From NCBI RefSeq assembly GCF_035581345.1, contig NZ_CP141608.1, forward strand, positions 3,564,501-3,628,500: a stretch of 64,000 nt of DNA, given 5' to 3'. The notes under the pieces were generated by a model. That model was not told the DNA's origin. It saw only the letters and a list, made by a program, of their open reading frames with translations, and searched no databases. This document shows, in pieces, positions 21,833 to 30,317 of the stretch. A program made the translations under genes and the position numbers. Every line of letters begins with the position of its first letter. Within the stretch, counting starts at the first letter, position 1. Origin of the DNA: Pseudomonas sp. JQ170C (GTDB lineage: Bacteria; Pseudomonadota; Gammaproteobacteria; Pseudomonadales; Pseudomonadaceae).

Positions 21833-22310
21833 GAACAACGAAATCGTCGACGAAACCTGGCACCTGCTGCCCAAGGATGCCAATTTCGACGAACTGACCA
21901 ACTGCGACGACTACATCGTTCCGTTGCAGTTCTGGCGCGACCACGCCCATGTCCTCAAAGCCCGCGATGGCGGCCTGGGTGTGTGGCTGGACGCCGATGA
22001 AGAAGCCGAGGAAATCGGCGACGACGTCGCTCACTTCCAGGTGATCGCCCTGAACTTCCCGGCCTTCACCGACGGGCGCAACTACTCCAACGCGCGCCTG
22101 TTGCGTGACCGCTACAAGTTCACTGGCGAGCTGCGTGCCATTGGCGATGTGCTGCGTGACCAGCTGTTCTACCTCAAGCGCTGCGGCTTCGATGCCTTCG
22201 CCCTGCGCGCCGACAAAGACCCGGTCGAAGCCCTGGAAAGCCTGAAAGACTTTTCGGTGACCTACCAGGCCGCTACCGACGAGCCGCAACCGCTGTTCCG
22301 TCGTCGTTAA
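21816..22310 (+). CDS. DUF934 protein linked to sulfite reductase
   Basis: This 164-residue protein is found almost always next to cysI in proteobacteria and is described as an oxidoreductase-like partner of sulfite reduction, without a proven activity. Visible family blocks are VPLQFWRDH near residue 35 and FPAFTDGRNYSNARLLRDRY with FTGELRAIGDVLRDQLFYL in the centre. The ATG lies 17 bases inside cysI after AAGGAA, so the two are translationally coupled. A perfect terminator follows the stop. Confidence 0.92.
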   Translation: MQRIIKNNEIVDETWHLLPKDANFDELTNCDDYIVPLQFWRDHAHVLKARDGGLGVWLDADEEAEEIGDDVAHFQVIALNFPAFTDGRNYSNARLLRDRYKFTGELRAIGDVLRDQLFYLKRCGFDAFALRADKDPVEALESLKDFSVTYQAATDEPQPLFRRR

Positions 22311-22312
22311 CG

Positions 22313-22352
22313 AAAACGGCTCCCGTGCCTTGCCAGGCACGGGAGCCGTTTT
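22313..22352 (+). terminator. Rho-independent terminator of cysI-DUF934
   Basis: AAAACGGCTCCCGTGCCT and its complement form an 18-bp perfect stem around TGCC, ending in TTTT, three bases after the DUF934 stop. The A-run on the other side makes it usable from the minus strand too, for the effector remnant at 22365. Confidence 0.92.
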
Positions 22353-22364
22353 GATTCCAGGCCT

Positions 22365-23156
22365 CTACAAATGAGTGACCTGGCCTGGCAGGCTGCTCCA
22401 GATCGTTGCAGTCAGCGCCGCTACCACACGCTGTTCTTCGGCAGCCCGACGTTGTTGAATCGTTTCAATGCGCTCACGGCAAGCCTGATCACTCATGCTT
22501 TGCTTGTCAGCATCGAACGCTTCGAGCCGGAAAAAAACGGCCTGCTGGTTTCATCGAAACGTGCGCCATAGCGCGTCTTGAGAAAATCCACCCAGAAATC
22601 CCGACTGACAATGGATGCCCGCAACAGCTGGGATGTTTCATTTCCCAGCACTTGTGCAGCGGCAGCGTCCAGCTGTGCCTGACTGACATTGGCCTTGTTC
22701 ACGAACACCATATAGTGCGGCTGGCCCGCAAGTTCGAGGCGCTCGGCCAACCCAACCCGAAACGCCATGCGCACCTCGACCTCGTCAACCCACTGTCCGG
22801 CCTCACGGCGTCGACGATCGTCCCGCTTTCACGTGCGGCGTTTACCAAGACCATGACTTGGGCGCCAGGGCGCTGCCCGTTTCAAACGAAGCGTCTGCGG
22901 CGAAGTTCTGCAGGGCGGCCGGCATCAGGCTCTGGCGGCGCGGGACGTTCGAGCGGGTGGAGGGCGGTTGCCAGCACCCGGGCCGAGGCGCGTCGGCGGG
23001 CCTGATAGTCGAGCAGGACCTGGCGTTCGCCTGGCTGGGCATTCATGAACCAATCGGCAGGGCCGGTCGAGCGGTATTGCTCGGCGAGCTGATGGTCGCG
23101 CAAGCGAGGAAGGGACCGTTGAGGCCGGGGATGGATATCGAATGGGCGGTTGGCAT
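22365..23156 (-). pseudogene. Decayed remnant of a NEL/dermonecrotic-toxin-like effector gene
   Basis: No intact frame exists here, but minus-strand fragments in different frames resemble the large Pseudomonas proteins that end in a NEL-type E3 ubiquitin ligase domain. The N-terminal part begins at an ATG behind AAGGAG (near 23156) and, after a frame change, reads GPADWFMNAQPGERQVLLDY. A middle piece reads PRRQSLMPAALQNFAAD. The C-terminal part (about 22493-22800) reads DEVEVRMAFRVGLAERLELA and RASIVSRDFWVDFLKTRYG. It loses frame at a run of seven A (22531-22537) and continues as SMSDQACRERIETIQQRRAA to a stop at 22365. Typical members exceed 1000 residues, so most of the middle is deleted, including the region expected to hold the catalytic cysteine. 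Confidence 0.75.
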
Positions 23157-23227
23157 CGCGGTTCTCCTTGGGCGAATGAGGCCGAAAGGAGAACCGCTTT
23201 GCTGGCGCCAAAGGCGCTATTTATTGC

Positions 23228-24244
23228 TTAACGCCAGCGGCCGAGCTTGCTCCACAAGCCAAGCAGGGTATTTTCGATCGACCCGCTTGCCGCCAGCCCG
23301 ACCCGCTCCTGTAGGCTTTTACGCTGGGCGTAGTGCAGGTGGTACAGGTTCGCTTCACGTGCCCGCTCGCCCAGGTACTCGTCGCTGGTCTTGAGCTCGT
23401 CGACCAACTGCTTGTTCAGCGCCGCGACCCCCAGCCAGACTTCACCGGTGGCCACTTCATCGATATGCAGCTGCGGGCGATAGCGCGAGACGAAGTCCTT
23501 GAACAACTGATGGGTCACATCCAGGTCTTCCTGGAACTTCTCCCGGCCCTTCTCGGTGTTCTCGCCGAACACGGTCACCGTGCGCTTGTACTCGCCGGCG
23601 GTGAACACCTCGAAGTCGACGTCGTGCTTCTTCAACAGGCGATTGACGTTGGGCAACTGGGCCACCACACCGATCGAGCCGAGAATGGCGAAAGGCGCGC
23701 TGACGATCTTCTCGCCGATGCACGCCATCATGTAGCCGCCGCTGGCAGCGACCTTGTCGATGCAGATGGTCAGAGGTATGCCCGCCTGGCGGATACGCGC
23801 CAGTTGCGAGGCCGCCAGGCCATAGCTGTGAACCATGCCACCGCCACTTTCCAGGCGCAGCACCACTTCATCGCGCGGGCTGGCCAGAGTGAGCAGCGCG
23901 GTAATCTCATGGCGCAGGCTTTCAGTGGCCGAGGCCTTGATATCGCCATCGAAATCCAGAACGAAAACCCGCGATTTTTCCTCGGGTTTCTTCTTGAGTT
24001 GTTTCTCCGTCTTGGCCTGCTGCTTGCGCAGCGCCTTGAGCTGGGACTTGTCCAGCAGGCTGGATTCCAGCCGCTCGCGCAAGTCCTTGTAGAACTCGTT
24101 GAGCTTGCTGACCTGCAACTGCCCGCCCCCCTTGCGCCGGCCCTTGCCGCGCAACCCGGCAATCGCCGACAGGACAATCAGAATCGCGATCACCAGGGTC
24201 GCGGTCTTGGCGAGAAAGCTTGCGTACTCTGCAAGAAACTCCAC
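23228..24244 (-). CDS. sohB: Inner-membrane serine protease SohB
   Basis: This 338-residue S49 (signal peptide peptidase A-like) protease uses a Ser-Lys dyad. A membrane anchor at residues 10-30 and a lysine-rich stretch (about 66-92) precede the catalytic domain. S168 in DKVAASGGYMMA is the nucleophile and K220 in FTAGEYKRTVT the general base. Also visible are LRLESGGGMVHSYG and SAPFAILGSIGV, typical of the family. It starts with GTG, six bases after a strong AAGGAG. SohB is thought to degrade peptides in the periplasm. The effector remnant lies 71 bp downstream. Confidence 0.94.
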   Translation of the reverse strand: MEFLAEYASFLAKTATLVIAILIVLSAIAGLRGKGRRKGGGQLQVSKLNEFYKDLRERLESSLLDKSQLKALRKQQAKTEKQLKKKPEEKSRVFVLDFDGDIKASATESLRHEITALLTLASPRDEVVLRLESGGGMVHSYGLAASQLARIRQAGIPLTICIDKVAASGGYMMACIGEKIVSAPFAILGSIGVVAQLPNVNRLLKKHDVDFEVFTAGEYKRTVTVFGENTEKGREKFQEDLDVTHQLFKDFVSRYRPQLHIDEVATGEVWLGVAALNKQLVDELKTSDEYLGERAREANLYHLHYAQRKSLQERVGLAASGSIENTLLGLWSKLGRWR

Positions 24245-24440
24245 AGTAACTCCTTAACATGCCTGCGCCCCTGTGGCGCGAACCGATAGTCAAGCATACC
24301 GACGCGGCGGCCTTGCTGCCAATGTAGGAAATTTCCGGAAATGCAGTTCAAACGCTCTTTTCAAACGCTTGTATGTTTTTCCGTTGACAGCCTGTCGGCA
24401 GCGCCCTAACCTCGGCTCATTCTTCTTGCAGGCAGACGAC

Positions 24441-25151
24441 GTGGGCAGCATCTACCTGATTCGACATGGCCAGGCTTCCTTTGGTGCAGACGACTATGAC
24501 GTCCTCTCGCCCGTGGGCATCCGCCAGAGTGAAGCACTCGGCGAACACCTGGCCCAGTTGGGGTTGCGCCTCGACCGCTGCCTGGCGGGCGACCTGCGTC
24601 GCCAGCAGGACACCGCACGCCTGGCCCTGGCGGCCATGCACACGGCAGGCTGCGAGGTACCGCTGCTGGAAACCGATGCGGCGTTCAATGAGTTCGACGC
24701 CGACGATGTGATCCGCAGCCTGCTCCCGGGCCTGCTGCCCGAAGAGCCCGAGGCCTTGCATATCCTGCGCAACGGCACGCAGAACCGTCGCGAGTTCCAG
24801 CGCCTGTTCGCCCTGCTTATCCAGCGCTGGCATGGCGGTGAGCATGAAAGTGATTGCCTGGAGTCCTGGCAGGGTTTTGTCGAGCGGGTCGATGGCGGCC
24901 TTTCGCGCGTACTGCAGCAAGCGGACAGCAATGACAACATTGCCATTTTTACTTCAGGCGGCACCATTGCCGCCTTGCTTCACCGGGTAACCCGTATCAC
25001 TGCCAGCCAGGCGTTCGAGCTCAACTGGCAGATCATCAACACCTCGCTCAGCCAGCTGAAGTTTCGTGGCCGCGAGGTGGCCCTGGCTTCCTTCAACAGC
25101 CAGGCCCATGTGCAGCTGTTGAAGGTGCCGGAACTCATCACCTACCGATGA
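24441..25151 (+). CDS. Histidine phosphatase family protein
   Basis: This is a 236-residue phosphoglycerate-mutase-like phosphatase. The catalytic RHG motif lies at residues 8-10 (GSIYLIRHGQASFGADDYDV). The second catalytic histidine of the family usually lies in a GGT-like context near the C-terminus; here FTSGGTIAALLHRV is present. The start is GTG: the open frame continues 56 codons upstream but is not conserved-looking, and the RHG motif belongs near residue 8. The substrate is unknown. It is the first of four collinear genes (SCP2, ACAD10-like kinase, SDR) that look metabolically related. No signal peptide is seen. Confidence 0.87.
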   Translation: MGSIYLIRHGQASFGADDYDVLSPVGIRQSEALGEHLAQLGLRLDRCLAGDLRRQQDTARLALAAMHTAGCEVPLLETDAAFNEFDADDVIRSLLPGLLPEEPEALHILRNGTQNRREFQRLFALLIQRWHGGEHESDCLESWQGFVERVDGGLSRVLQQADSNDNIAIFTSGGTIAALLHRVTRITASQAFELNWQIINTSLSQLKFRGREVALASFNSQAHVQLLKVPELITYR

Positions 25152-25207
25152 ACACCGGCTCGTTGTGACCTCGCCGGTCACGCCAATCACTTAATAAGGA
25201 ACACACC

Positions 25208-25525
25208 ATGAGCGATGTAGCAAAAGCCGTCGAAGCGATGAAAGCCAAGTTCAACCCAGCTGCCGCTGCCGGCCTGGACCTGATCTTCGGTTTCAACATC
25301 ACCGACGAAGACAAGCACTACGCCCTGATCGTCAAGGATGGCACCTGCGAAATCCAGGAAGGCGAAAACGCCGACGCCAACTGCACCCTGGTGCTGGACA
25401 GCGAAACCCTCAAGGGTATCGTCAGCGGCGACACCGACGGCATGCAGGCCTTCATGGGCGGCAAGCTGCGCGTTGAAGGCGACATGATGCTGTCGATGAA
25501 ACTCAGCGAGCTGTTCCCGGCCTGA
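25208..25525 (+). CDS. SCP2 sterol-binding domain protein
   Basis: This 105-residue stand-alone SCP2 domain belongs to a family of small lipid/acyl-CoA-binding proteins. It reads KAKFNPAAAAGLDLIFGFNI, then LIVKDGTCEIQEGENADANC and GDTDGMQAFMGGKLRVEGDM, the typical ending of the fold. AAGGAA lies 7 bases before the ATG. It lies 56 bp after the phosphatase gene and ends at a strong terminator. The ligand is not known; a fatty acyl chain is the general expectation. Confidence 0.93.
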   Translation: MSDVAKAVEAMKAKFNPAAAAGLDLIFGFNITDEDKHYALIVKDGTCEIQEGENADANCTLVLDSETLKGIVSGDTDGMQAFMGGKLRVEGDMMLSMKLSELFPA

Positions 25526-25545
25526 GCCCTGCGCTGATGCCGAAC

Positions 25546-25578
25546 AAAACCGAAGTCCTTGTGGCTTCGGTTTTTTTT
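25546..25578 (+). terminator. Rho-independent terminator after the SCP2 gene
   Basis: AAAACCGAAG pairs with CTTCGGTTTT around a 9-base loop and continues as a run of eight T. It lies 20 bases after the SCP2 stop. It suggests that the kinase-SDR pair downstream has its own promoter. Confidence 0.92.
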
Positions 25579-25720
25579 CGCCCGGCGGTTCTGGCCGTGG
25601 CATCAGGAACGTTGATCGACCTGCAACACGCTGGCCTATAAGGCGCTGAAAGGCTTGTTCGGGTCCGACGCGAGAATTAGATTAGCCAATAATCTCTGGC
25701 TTCGATCATAAGGTAAAAGC

Positions 25721-26788
25721 ATGACGCTCACTGATCAGTCCACCCAGGTCCGCCCCGGCGAAGAGCTCGATGCCGCCGTGATCGACCCGTACCTCAAGGC
25801 GCACATCGCCGGTTTGAGTGGCTCGCCCAGCATCAGCCAGTTTCCCGGTGGCGCCTCGAACCTGACCTACCTGGTGCAGTACCCCGAGCGCGAATTTGTC
25901 CTGCGCCGCCCGCCCTTCGGCCACAAGGCCAAGTCGGCCCATGACATGGGCCGCGAGTTCCGCATCCTCAACCAGCTCAACAGCGGTTTCCCCTACTGCC
26001 CCAAGGCGTATGTGCACTGCACCGATGAGTCGCTGATCGGCGGCGAGTTCTACGTGATGGACCGGGTCAAGGGCATCATCCTGCGCTCGGACCTGCCGCC
26101 TGAGCTGGGGCTCGATGCCGAACGCACCGAGGCGCTGTGCAAGAGCTTCATCGACCGCATGGTCGAACTGCACCAGGTGGACTACCACGCCTGCGGCCTG
26201 GGTGACCTGGGCAAGCCCGAAGGCTATGTGCAACGCCAGATCGAAGGCTGGGCCAGCCGCTATGAAAAGGCCCTGACCCCGGATGCACCGCGCTGGGAAA
26301 AGGTCATCGCCTGGCTGCACGAGAAGATGCCGGCCGACCACCCCAAGCCTGCCATCGTTCACAACGACTACCGCTTCGACAACGTCATCCTCGATGCCGA
26401 AAACCCCATGCGCATCATCGGCGTGCTCGACTGGGAAATGACCACCATTGGCGATCCGCTCATGGACCTGGGCAACACCTTGGCCTACTGGATCGAAGCC
26501 AGCGACCCGGCGCCGATGCAACTGATGCGCCGCCAGCCCAGCAATGCGCCGGGCATGCTCACCCGCCAGCAGTTCGTCGACTACTACGCCCAACGCGCCG
26601 GCATCCAGATCGACAACTACGACTTCTACTACACCTATGGCCTGTTCCGCCTGGCCGGCATCGTCCAGCAGATCTACTACCGGTTCTTCCATGGCCAGAC
26701 CCAGGACAAGCGCTTCGCCCAGTTCATCCATATGAACAAGCTGCTGGAGCACATGAGCCTGCAGGTCATCGCCACGTCCAGCCTCTGA
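25721..26788 (+). CDS. ACAD10/11-type phosphotransferase (aminoglycoside kinase fold)
   Basis: This is a 355-residue APH-fold kinase of the subgroup that forms the N-terminus of human ACAD10/ACAD11. The nucleotide loop is FPGGASNLTYLVQY, followed by FVLRRPP with the ATP lysine position occupied by R. The catalytic loop is IVHNDYRFDNVIL and the metal-binding DFG-like segment is IGVLDWEMTTIGDP. Members phosphorylate 4-hydroxyacyl-CoAs so that the hydroxyl can be eliminated; Pseudomonas LvaA in levulinate catabolism is an example. Here it is followed after 22 bp by an SDR, as expected for a hydroxy-acid pathway. The actual substrate is unknown. Confidence 0.88.
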   Translation: MTLTDQSTQVRPGEELDAAVIDPYLKAHIAGLSGSPSISQFPGGASNLTYLVQYPEREFVLRRPPFGHKAKSAHDMGREFRILNQLNSGFPYCPKAYVHCTDESLIGGEFYVMDRVKGIILRSDLPPELGLDAERTEALCKSFIDRMVELHQVDYHACGLGDLGKPEGYVQRQIEGWASRYEKALTPDAPRWEKVIAWLHEKMPADHPKPAIVHNDYRFDNVILDAENPMRIIGVLDWEMTTIGDPLMDLGNTLAYWIEASDPAPMQLMRRQPSNAPGMLTRQQFVDYYAQRAGIQIDNYDFYYTYGLFRLAGIVQQIYYRFFHGQTQDKRFAQFIHMNKLLEHMSLQVIATSSL

Positions 26789-26810
26789 CAATTACAACAA
26801 GGAAAAGACC

Positions 26811-27578
26811 ATGTCCAAGACCCAACTGTTCGACCTCGACGGCAAGATCGCCTTCGTTTCCGGCGCCAGCCGCGGTATCGGCGAAGCCATTGCCCACCTG
26901 CTGGCCCAGCAAGGCGCCCATGTGATCGTCTCCAGCCGCAAGCTCGACGGCTGCCAGCAAGTGGCCGACGCGATCATCGCCGCCGGTGGCAAGGCCACGG
27001 CCGTTGCCTGCCATATTGGTGAAATGGAGCAGATCAGCCAGGTCTTCGCCGGTATCCGCGAACAGTTCGGTCGCCTGGACATCCTGGTCAACAACGCGGC
27101 GACCAATCCGCAATTCTGCAACGTGCTGGACACTGATCTGGGCGCCTTCCAGAAGACCATCGATGTGAACATCCGCGGCTACTTCTTCATGTCGGTCGAA
27201 GCCGGCAAGCTGATGCGCGAGCACGGAGGCGGCAGCATCATCAACGTGGCGTCGATCAATGGTGTGTCACCGGGGGTCTTCCAGGGGATCTACTCGGTGA
27301 CCAAGGCTGCGGTGATCAACATGACCAAGGTCTTCGCCAAGGAATGCGCGCCGTTCGGCATTCGTTGCAATGCCCTGCTGCCGGGCCTGACCGACACCAA
27401 GTTCGCCTCGGCGCTGGTCAAGAACGATGCGATCCTCAACACCGCGCTGCAGCAGATTCCGCTCAAGCGCGTGGCCGATCCCAAGGAAATGGCCGGTGCC
27501 GTGCTGTACCTGGCCAGCGATGCCTCAAGCTACACCACGGGCGTGGCGCTGAACGTGGATGGCGGGTTCCTGTCCTGA
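26811..27578 (+). CDS. Short-chain dehydrogenase/reductase
   Basis: This 255-residue classical SDR has the cofactor loop SGASRGIG (17-24), NNAA (94-97) and the catalytic set S148, Y161 and K165 (YSVTK). GVALNVDGGFLS is the usual C-terminal end. The residues after the second strand (SSRK) suggest NADP(H) preference. It is cotranscribed with the ACAD10-like kinase, with AAGGAAAAG before its ATG. A role in oxidising or reducing a hydroxyacyl substrate handled by the kinase is an inference from this pairing. Confidence 0.93.
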   Translation: MSKTQLFDLDGKIAFVSGASRGIGEAIAHLLAQQGAHVIVSSRKLDGCQQVADAIIAAGGKATAVACHIGEMEQISQVFAGIREQFGRLDILVNNAATNPQFCNVLDTDLGAFQKTIDVNIRGYFFMSVEAGKLMREHGGGSIINVASINGVSPGVFQGIYSVTKAAVINMTKVFAKECAPFGIRCNALLPGLTDTKFASALVKNDAILNTALQQIPLKRVADPKEMAGAVLYLASDASSYTTGVALNVDGGFLS

Positions 27579-27586
27579 TAAACGCA

Positions 27587-27649
27587 GCGCGGGGCGAGCC
27601 CGCTCCCACCGGTTTTGCGTGTACCGGTGGGAGCGGGCTCGCCCCGCGA
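27587..27649. repeat. Inverted REP pair, CGAGCC variant
   Basis: Both arms carry GGGGCGAGCCCGCTCCCACC or its complement, a CAAG-to-CGAG variant shared by both arms. The arms are separated by GGTTTTGCGTGTACC. The matching change in the two arms keeps pairing intact. It sits directly after the SDR stop codon. Confidence 0.92.
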
Positions 27650-27737
27650 AGAGGCCCTGACAGACGGCCTCGATCTCCTTTACCATATCGGCCGTCAGGC
27701 GCAGCTCCTTCTGCGCCCAGCCGATTAAGCTCATGCC

Positions 27738-28517
27738 ATGCCCTTTGAACTCAGCGTAGACCTCACCACCCTCGCCATTCTCGCCGCTGTCGCCTTTGTT
27801 GCCGGATTCATCGATGCCATTGCCGGAGGCGGTGGCCTGCTGACCACCCCCGCCCTGCTGACCGCCGGGATGCCACCGCACCTGGTGCTGGGCACCAACA
27901 AGCTCAGCTCGACCTTTGGTTCGGCGACCGCCGGATTCACCTACTACCGACGCAAACTGTTCCACCCAGCCCAGTGGCGACACGCCCTGGCCGGCACCTT
28001 TGTCGGCGCCCTGATCGGTGCCGTGGTCGCCCACTACTTGCCGGCCGAATGGCTGAACAAGATGCTGCCGGTGATCGTCTTCCTGTGTGGTGTCTACCTG
28101 CTGTTCGGTGGCACGCCCAAGGCGCCGCTGGATGCCGATGTACCGGTGAAGAAAAAATGGCAACTGCCCCAGGGCCTGACCCTGGGTTTCTATGATGGGG
28201 TAGCCGGCCCGGGCACCGGTGCGTTCTGGACCGTCAGCACCCTGCTGCTCTACCCCATTGATCTGGTCAAGGCCAGCGGTGTGGCGCGCAGCATGAACTT
28301 CGTCAGTAATGCCGCGGCACTGTCGGTGTTCATCTTTTCCGGTCAGGTCGACTGGCTGGTGGGGCTGTCGATGGGCTCGGCGCTGATGGTCGGCGCGTTC
28401 TTCGGCGCGCGTACCGCCATCAGCGGCGGCAGCAAGTTCATCCGCCCGGTGTTCATCACCGTGGTGCTGGCGCTGACCGTGCGCCTAGCGTGGCAGCACT
28501 GGTTCGGCCAGGCCTAA
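27738..28517 (+). CDS. TSUP-family (TauE/SafE) membrane permease
   Basis: This 259-residue inner-membrane protein has about seven or eight membrane segments. It shows the two halves of the TSUP family: [21 protein letters not shown] with [21 protein letters not shown] in the first, and [18 protein letters not shown] in the second. TSUP proteins export or import sulfite, sulfonates or other small anions. The ion cannot be told and no sulfur gene is adjacent. I see no good ribosome site before the ATG. The 3' end overlaps the convergent nudC gene by 33 bases. Confidence 0.92.
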   Translation: MPFELSVDLTTLAILAAVAFVAGFIDAIAGGGGLLTTPALLTAGMPPHLVLGTNKLSSTFGSATAGFTYYRRKLFHPAQWRHALAGTFVGALIGAVVAHYLPAEWLNKMLPVIVFLCGVYLLFGGTPKAPLDADVPVKKKWQLPQGLTLGFYDGVAGPGTGAFWTVSTLLLYPIDLVKASGVARSMNFVSNAAALSVFIFSGQVDWLVGLSMGSALMVGAFFGARTAISGGSKFIRPVFITVVLALTVRLAWQHWFGQA

Positions 28518-29315
28518 GCGACGCGCCACGTACAGGTCGATCAGGTACCGGGCGATCGAGCGCCCCGCCGGCAACGGCGGCAGCGCATCGACCCGGAACC
28601 ACTGGGCGTCTTCGATCTCGTCCGGCTGCATGACGATCTCCCCGCCCGCGTACTCGGCATGAAAGCCCAGCATCATCGAATGCGGGAACGGCCAGCACTG
28701 GCTGCCGACGTACTGGATGTTCTGCACCTCGATCGCCACTTCCTCGCGCACTTCGCGCACCAGGCAGTCCTCGGCTGATTCGCCAGGCTCGGCAAAGCCC
28801 GCCAGGGTGCTGTAGACGCCGGTGACAAAGCGCGGTGAACGGGCCAGGAGGATTTCATCGCCACGGGTGATCAGCACGATCATGCTCGGCGAAATGCGCG
28901 GGTAGCTGCGCAGGTCGCAGGGCTCGCAGAACATCGCCCGCTCCCAGTGGATCTGCTGCATGGGCTGACCGCAGCTGCCGCAAAAGCGGTGCTCGCGCGC
29001 CCAGGTGCCGATCTGGGCGGCATAGCCAAGAATCTTGTAGGTATCGAAGTCGCCTTCAAGCATGAACTGGCGCAACCCGCGCCAGCTGCAACCGGCCACC
29101 GCCTGCGGGGCCCGGAGTTCGAGCAGGTACACCGGCTGACCATCAAAATGGCCGATGCCGTGCTCGAACAATACGTCCAGCGCTTGCCGCTTGAGCCAGT
29201 CGCGCGGGAACAGCGCGCCGTTGTCGTCAACCAGAAAGCCCTCGCGGCTACGGGCTACCGCCCAGCCGCCAGCGAGGTTTGTGTCCAGTACCGCGGTGGT
29301 CCAACGCACTGCCAT
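28485..29315 (-). CDS. nudC: NAD+ diphosphatase / NAD-RNA decapping Nudix hydrolase
   Basis: This 276-residue NudC hydrolyses NAD(H) to NMN(H) and AMP and removes NAD caps from RNA. The zinc ribbon uses C112, C115, C130 and C133 (CGSCGQ and CEPCDLR). The Nudix box runs from G173 ([20 protein letters not shown]), with E188, E191 and E192 for metal. The family motif SQPWPFPxS appears here as SQCWPFPHS (205-213), a proline-to-cysteine change. It lies 33 bp after the crotonase gene on the same strand, with AAGGAA before its ATG. Confidence 0.94.
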   Translation of the reverse strand: MAVRWTTAVLDTNLAGGWAVARSREGFLVDDNGALFPRDWLKRQALDVLFEHGIGHFDGQPVYLLELRAPQAVAGCSWRGLRQFMLEGDFDTYKILGYAAQIGTWAREHRFCGSCGQPMQQIHWERAMFCEPCDLRSYPRISPSMIVLITRGDEILLARSPRFVTGVYSTLAGFAEPGESAEDCLVREVREEVAIEVQNIQYVGSQCWPFPHSMMLGFHAEYAGGEIVMQPDEIEDAQWFRVDALPPLPAGRSIARYLIDLYVARRLGLAEPVLPR

Positions 29316-29348
29316 GTTCCGGTTCCTTGCGCGGGCCCGCCGCTGGGG

Positions 29349-30161
29349 TCAGTCGGCGAACTCGGGTTTCTGTTTGCTCATGTGGGCAGCCACGGCCACC
29401 CGCAGATCCGTGGATTGCAACATGGCGGCGTTCCAGGTGGCAATGTAGTCCAGGCCATCGTCGATACGGTGATCGCGCATATAGCTGATCATTTCCTTGG
29501 TGCCGGCCACGGCAATCGGGGATTTTCCCGCAATTTCGGCAGCAATGGCAAAGACTCCGTCGAGCAAGGCGTCATGGTCATCGTAGACCCGATTCACCAG
29601 GCCGATGCGCTGGGCCTCGTCGGCCTCGACATTACGCCCGGTGTAGGCCAGCTCGCGCATGATGCCATCGCCGATGATCCGCGGCAGGCGCTGCAAGGTG
29701 CCCACGTCGGCAGCCATGCCCATGTCGATTTCCTTGATCGAGAACTGCGCGTCGCGGCTGCAGTAGCGCATGTCGCACGCCGAGATCAGGTCGATGGCGC
29801 CGCCGATGCAGTAACCGTGAATGGCCGCCAGGACCGGTTTGCGGCAGCTGTCCACCGCATTGAACGAGGCCTGCATGCGCAAAATGATCCGGCGCAGCGT
29901 GCGGGCGTTGCGGCCCACGTCCTTGCCCAGCTCGTTGGCCAGATTGGCCAGCATCATCAGGTCGATACCGGCCGAGAAGTGTTTGCCCGCGCCGCTGATC
30001 ACCACGGCACGCACCGCATCGGTCTCGTCGATCCACTTGAAGATCTCGACGATTTCGCTCCAGAACGCCGCGTTCATCGCGTTGTACTTTTCCGGGCGGT
30101 TGATCTGCACATGGGCGATATGGTTGTTCAGTTCGACCTTGAATGCCTGGTAGTCGGTCAC
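29349..30161 (-). CDS. Crotonase, delta3,5-delta2,4-dienoyl-CoA isomerase type
   Basis: This 270-residue crotonase has the oxyanion-hole blocks HFSAGIDLMM (61-70) and GYCIGGAIDL (116-125). The active-site stretch FSIKEIDMGMAADVGTLQRL has E144 and D152 eight residues apart, exactly as the E196/D204 pair of mammalian ECH1. This points to the dienoyl-CoA isomerase of unsaturated fatty acid beta-oxidation rather than a plain enoyl-CoA hydratase. It starts with GTG behind AAGGAGAG and is likely cotranscribed with nudC. Confidence 0.9.
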   Translation of the reverse strand: MTDYQAFKVELNNHIAHVQINRPEKYNAMNAAFWSEIVEIFKWIDETDAVRAVVISGAGKHFSAGIDLMMLANLANELGKDVGRNARTLRRIILRMQASFNAVDSCRKPVLAAIHGYCIGGAIDLISACDMRYCSRDAQFSIKEIDMGMAADVGTLQRLPRIIGDGIMRELAYTGRNVEADEAQRIGLVNRVYDDHDALLDGVFAIAAEIAGKSPIAVAGTKEMISYMRDHRIDDGLDYIATWNAAMLQSTDLRVAVAAHMSKQKPEFAD

Positions 30162-30317
30162 AGCGCTCTCCTTGAGGGGGCAGGATAATCGCAGGACTAT
30201 ATCAAGGCCTCGGGGCCGAGCGAGGCCGCACTTGCGCCAAAACCGGGACTTTTACCTTGATCTGGCGGGCTGTATCCGGCACCTTGCGCCCCTGTTGAAT
30301 TATTAGGATACATTTCC

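Noticed and set aside
22371..22571. 66-codon plus-strand frame after the cysI terminator
   Set aside because: The opposite strand carries the recognisable NEL-domain remnant; this frame has no ribosome site or similarity to known blocks.
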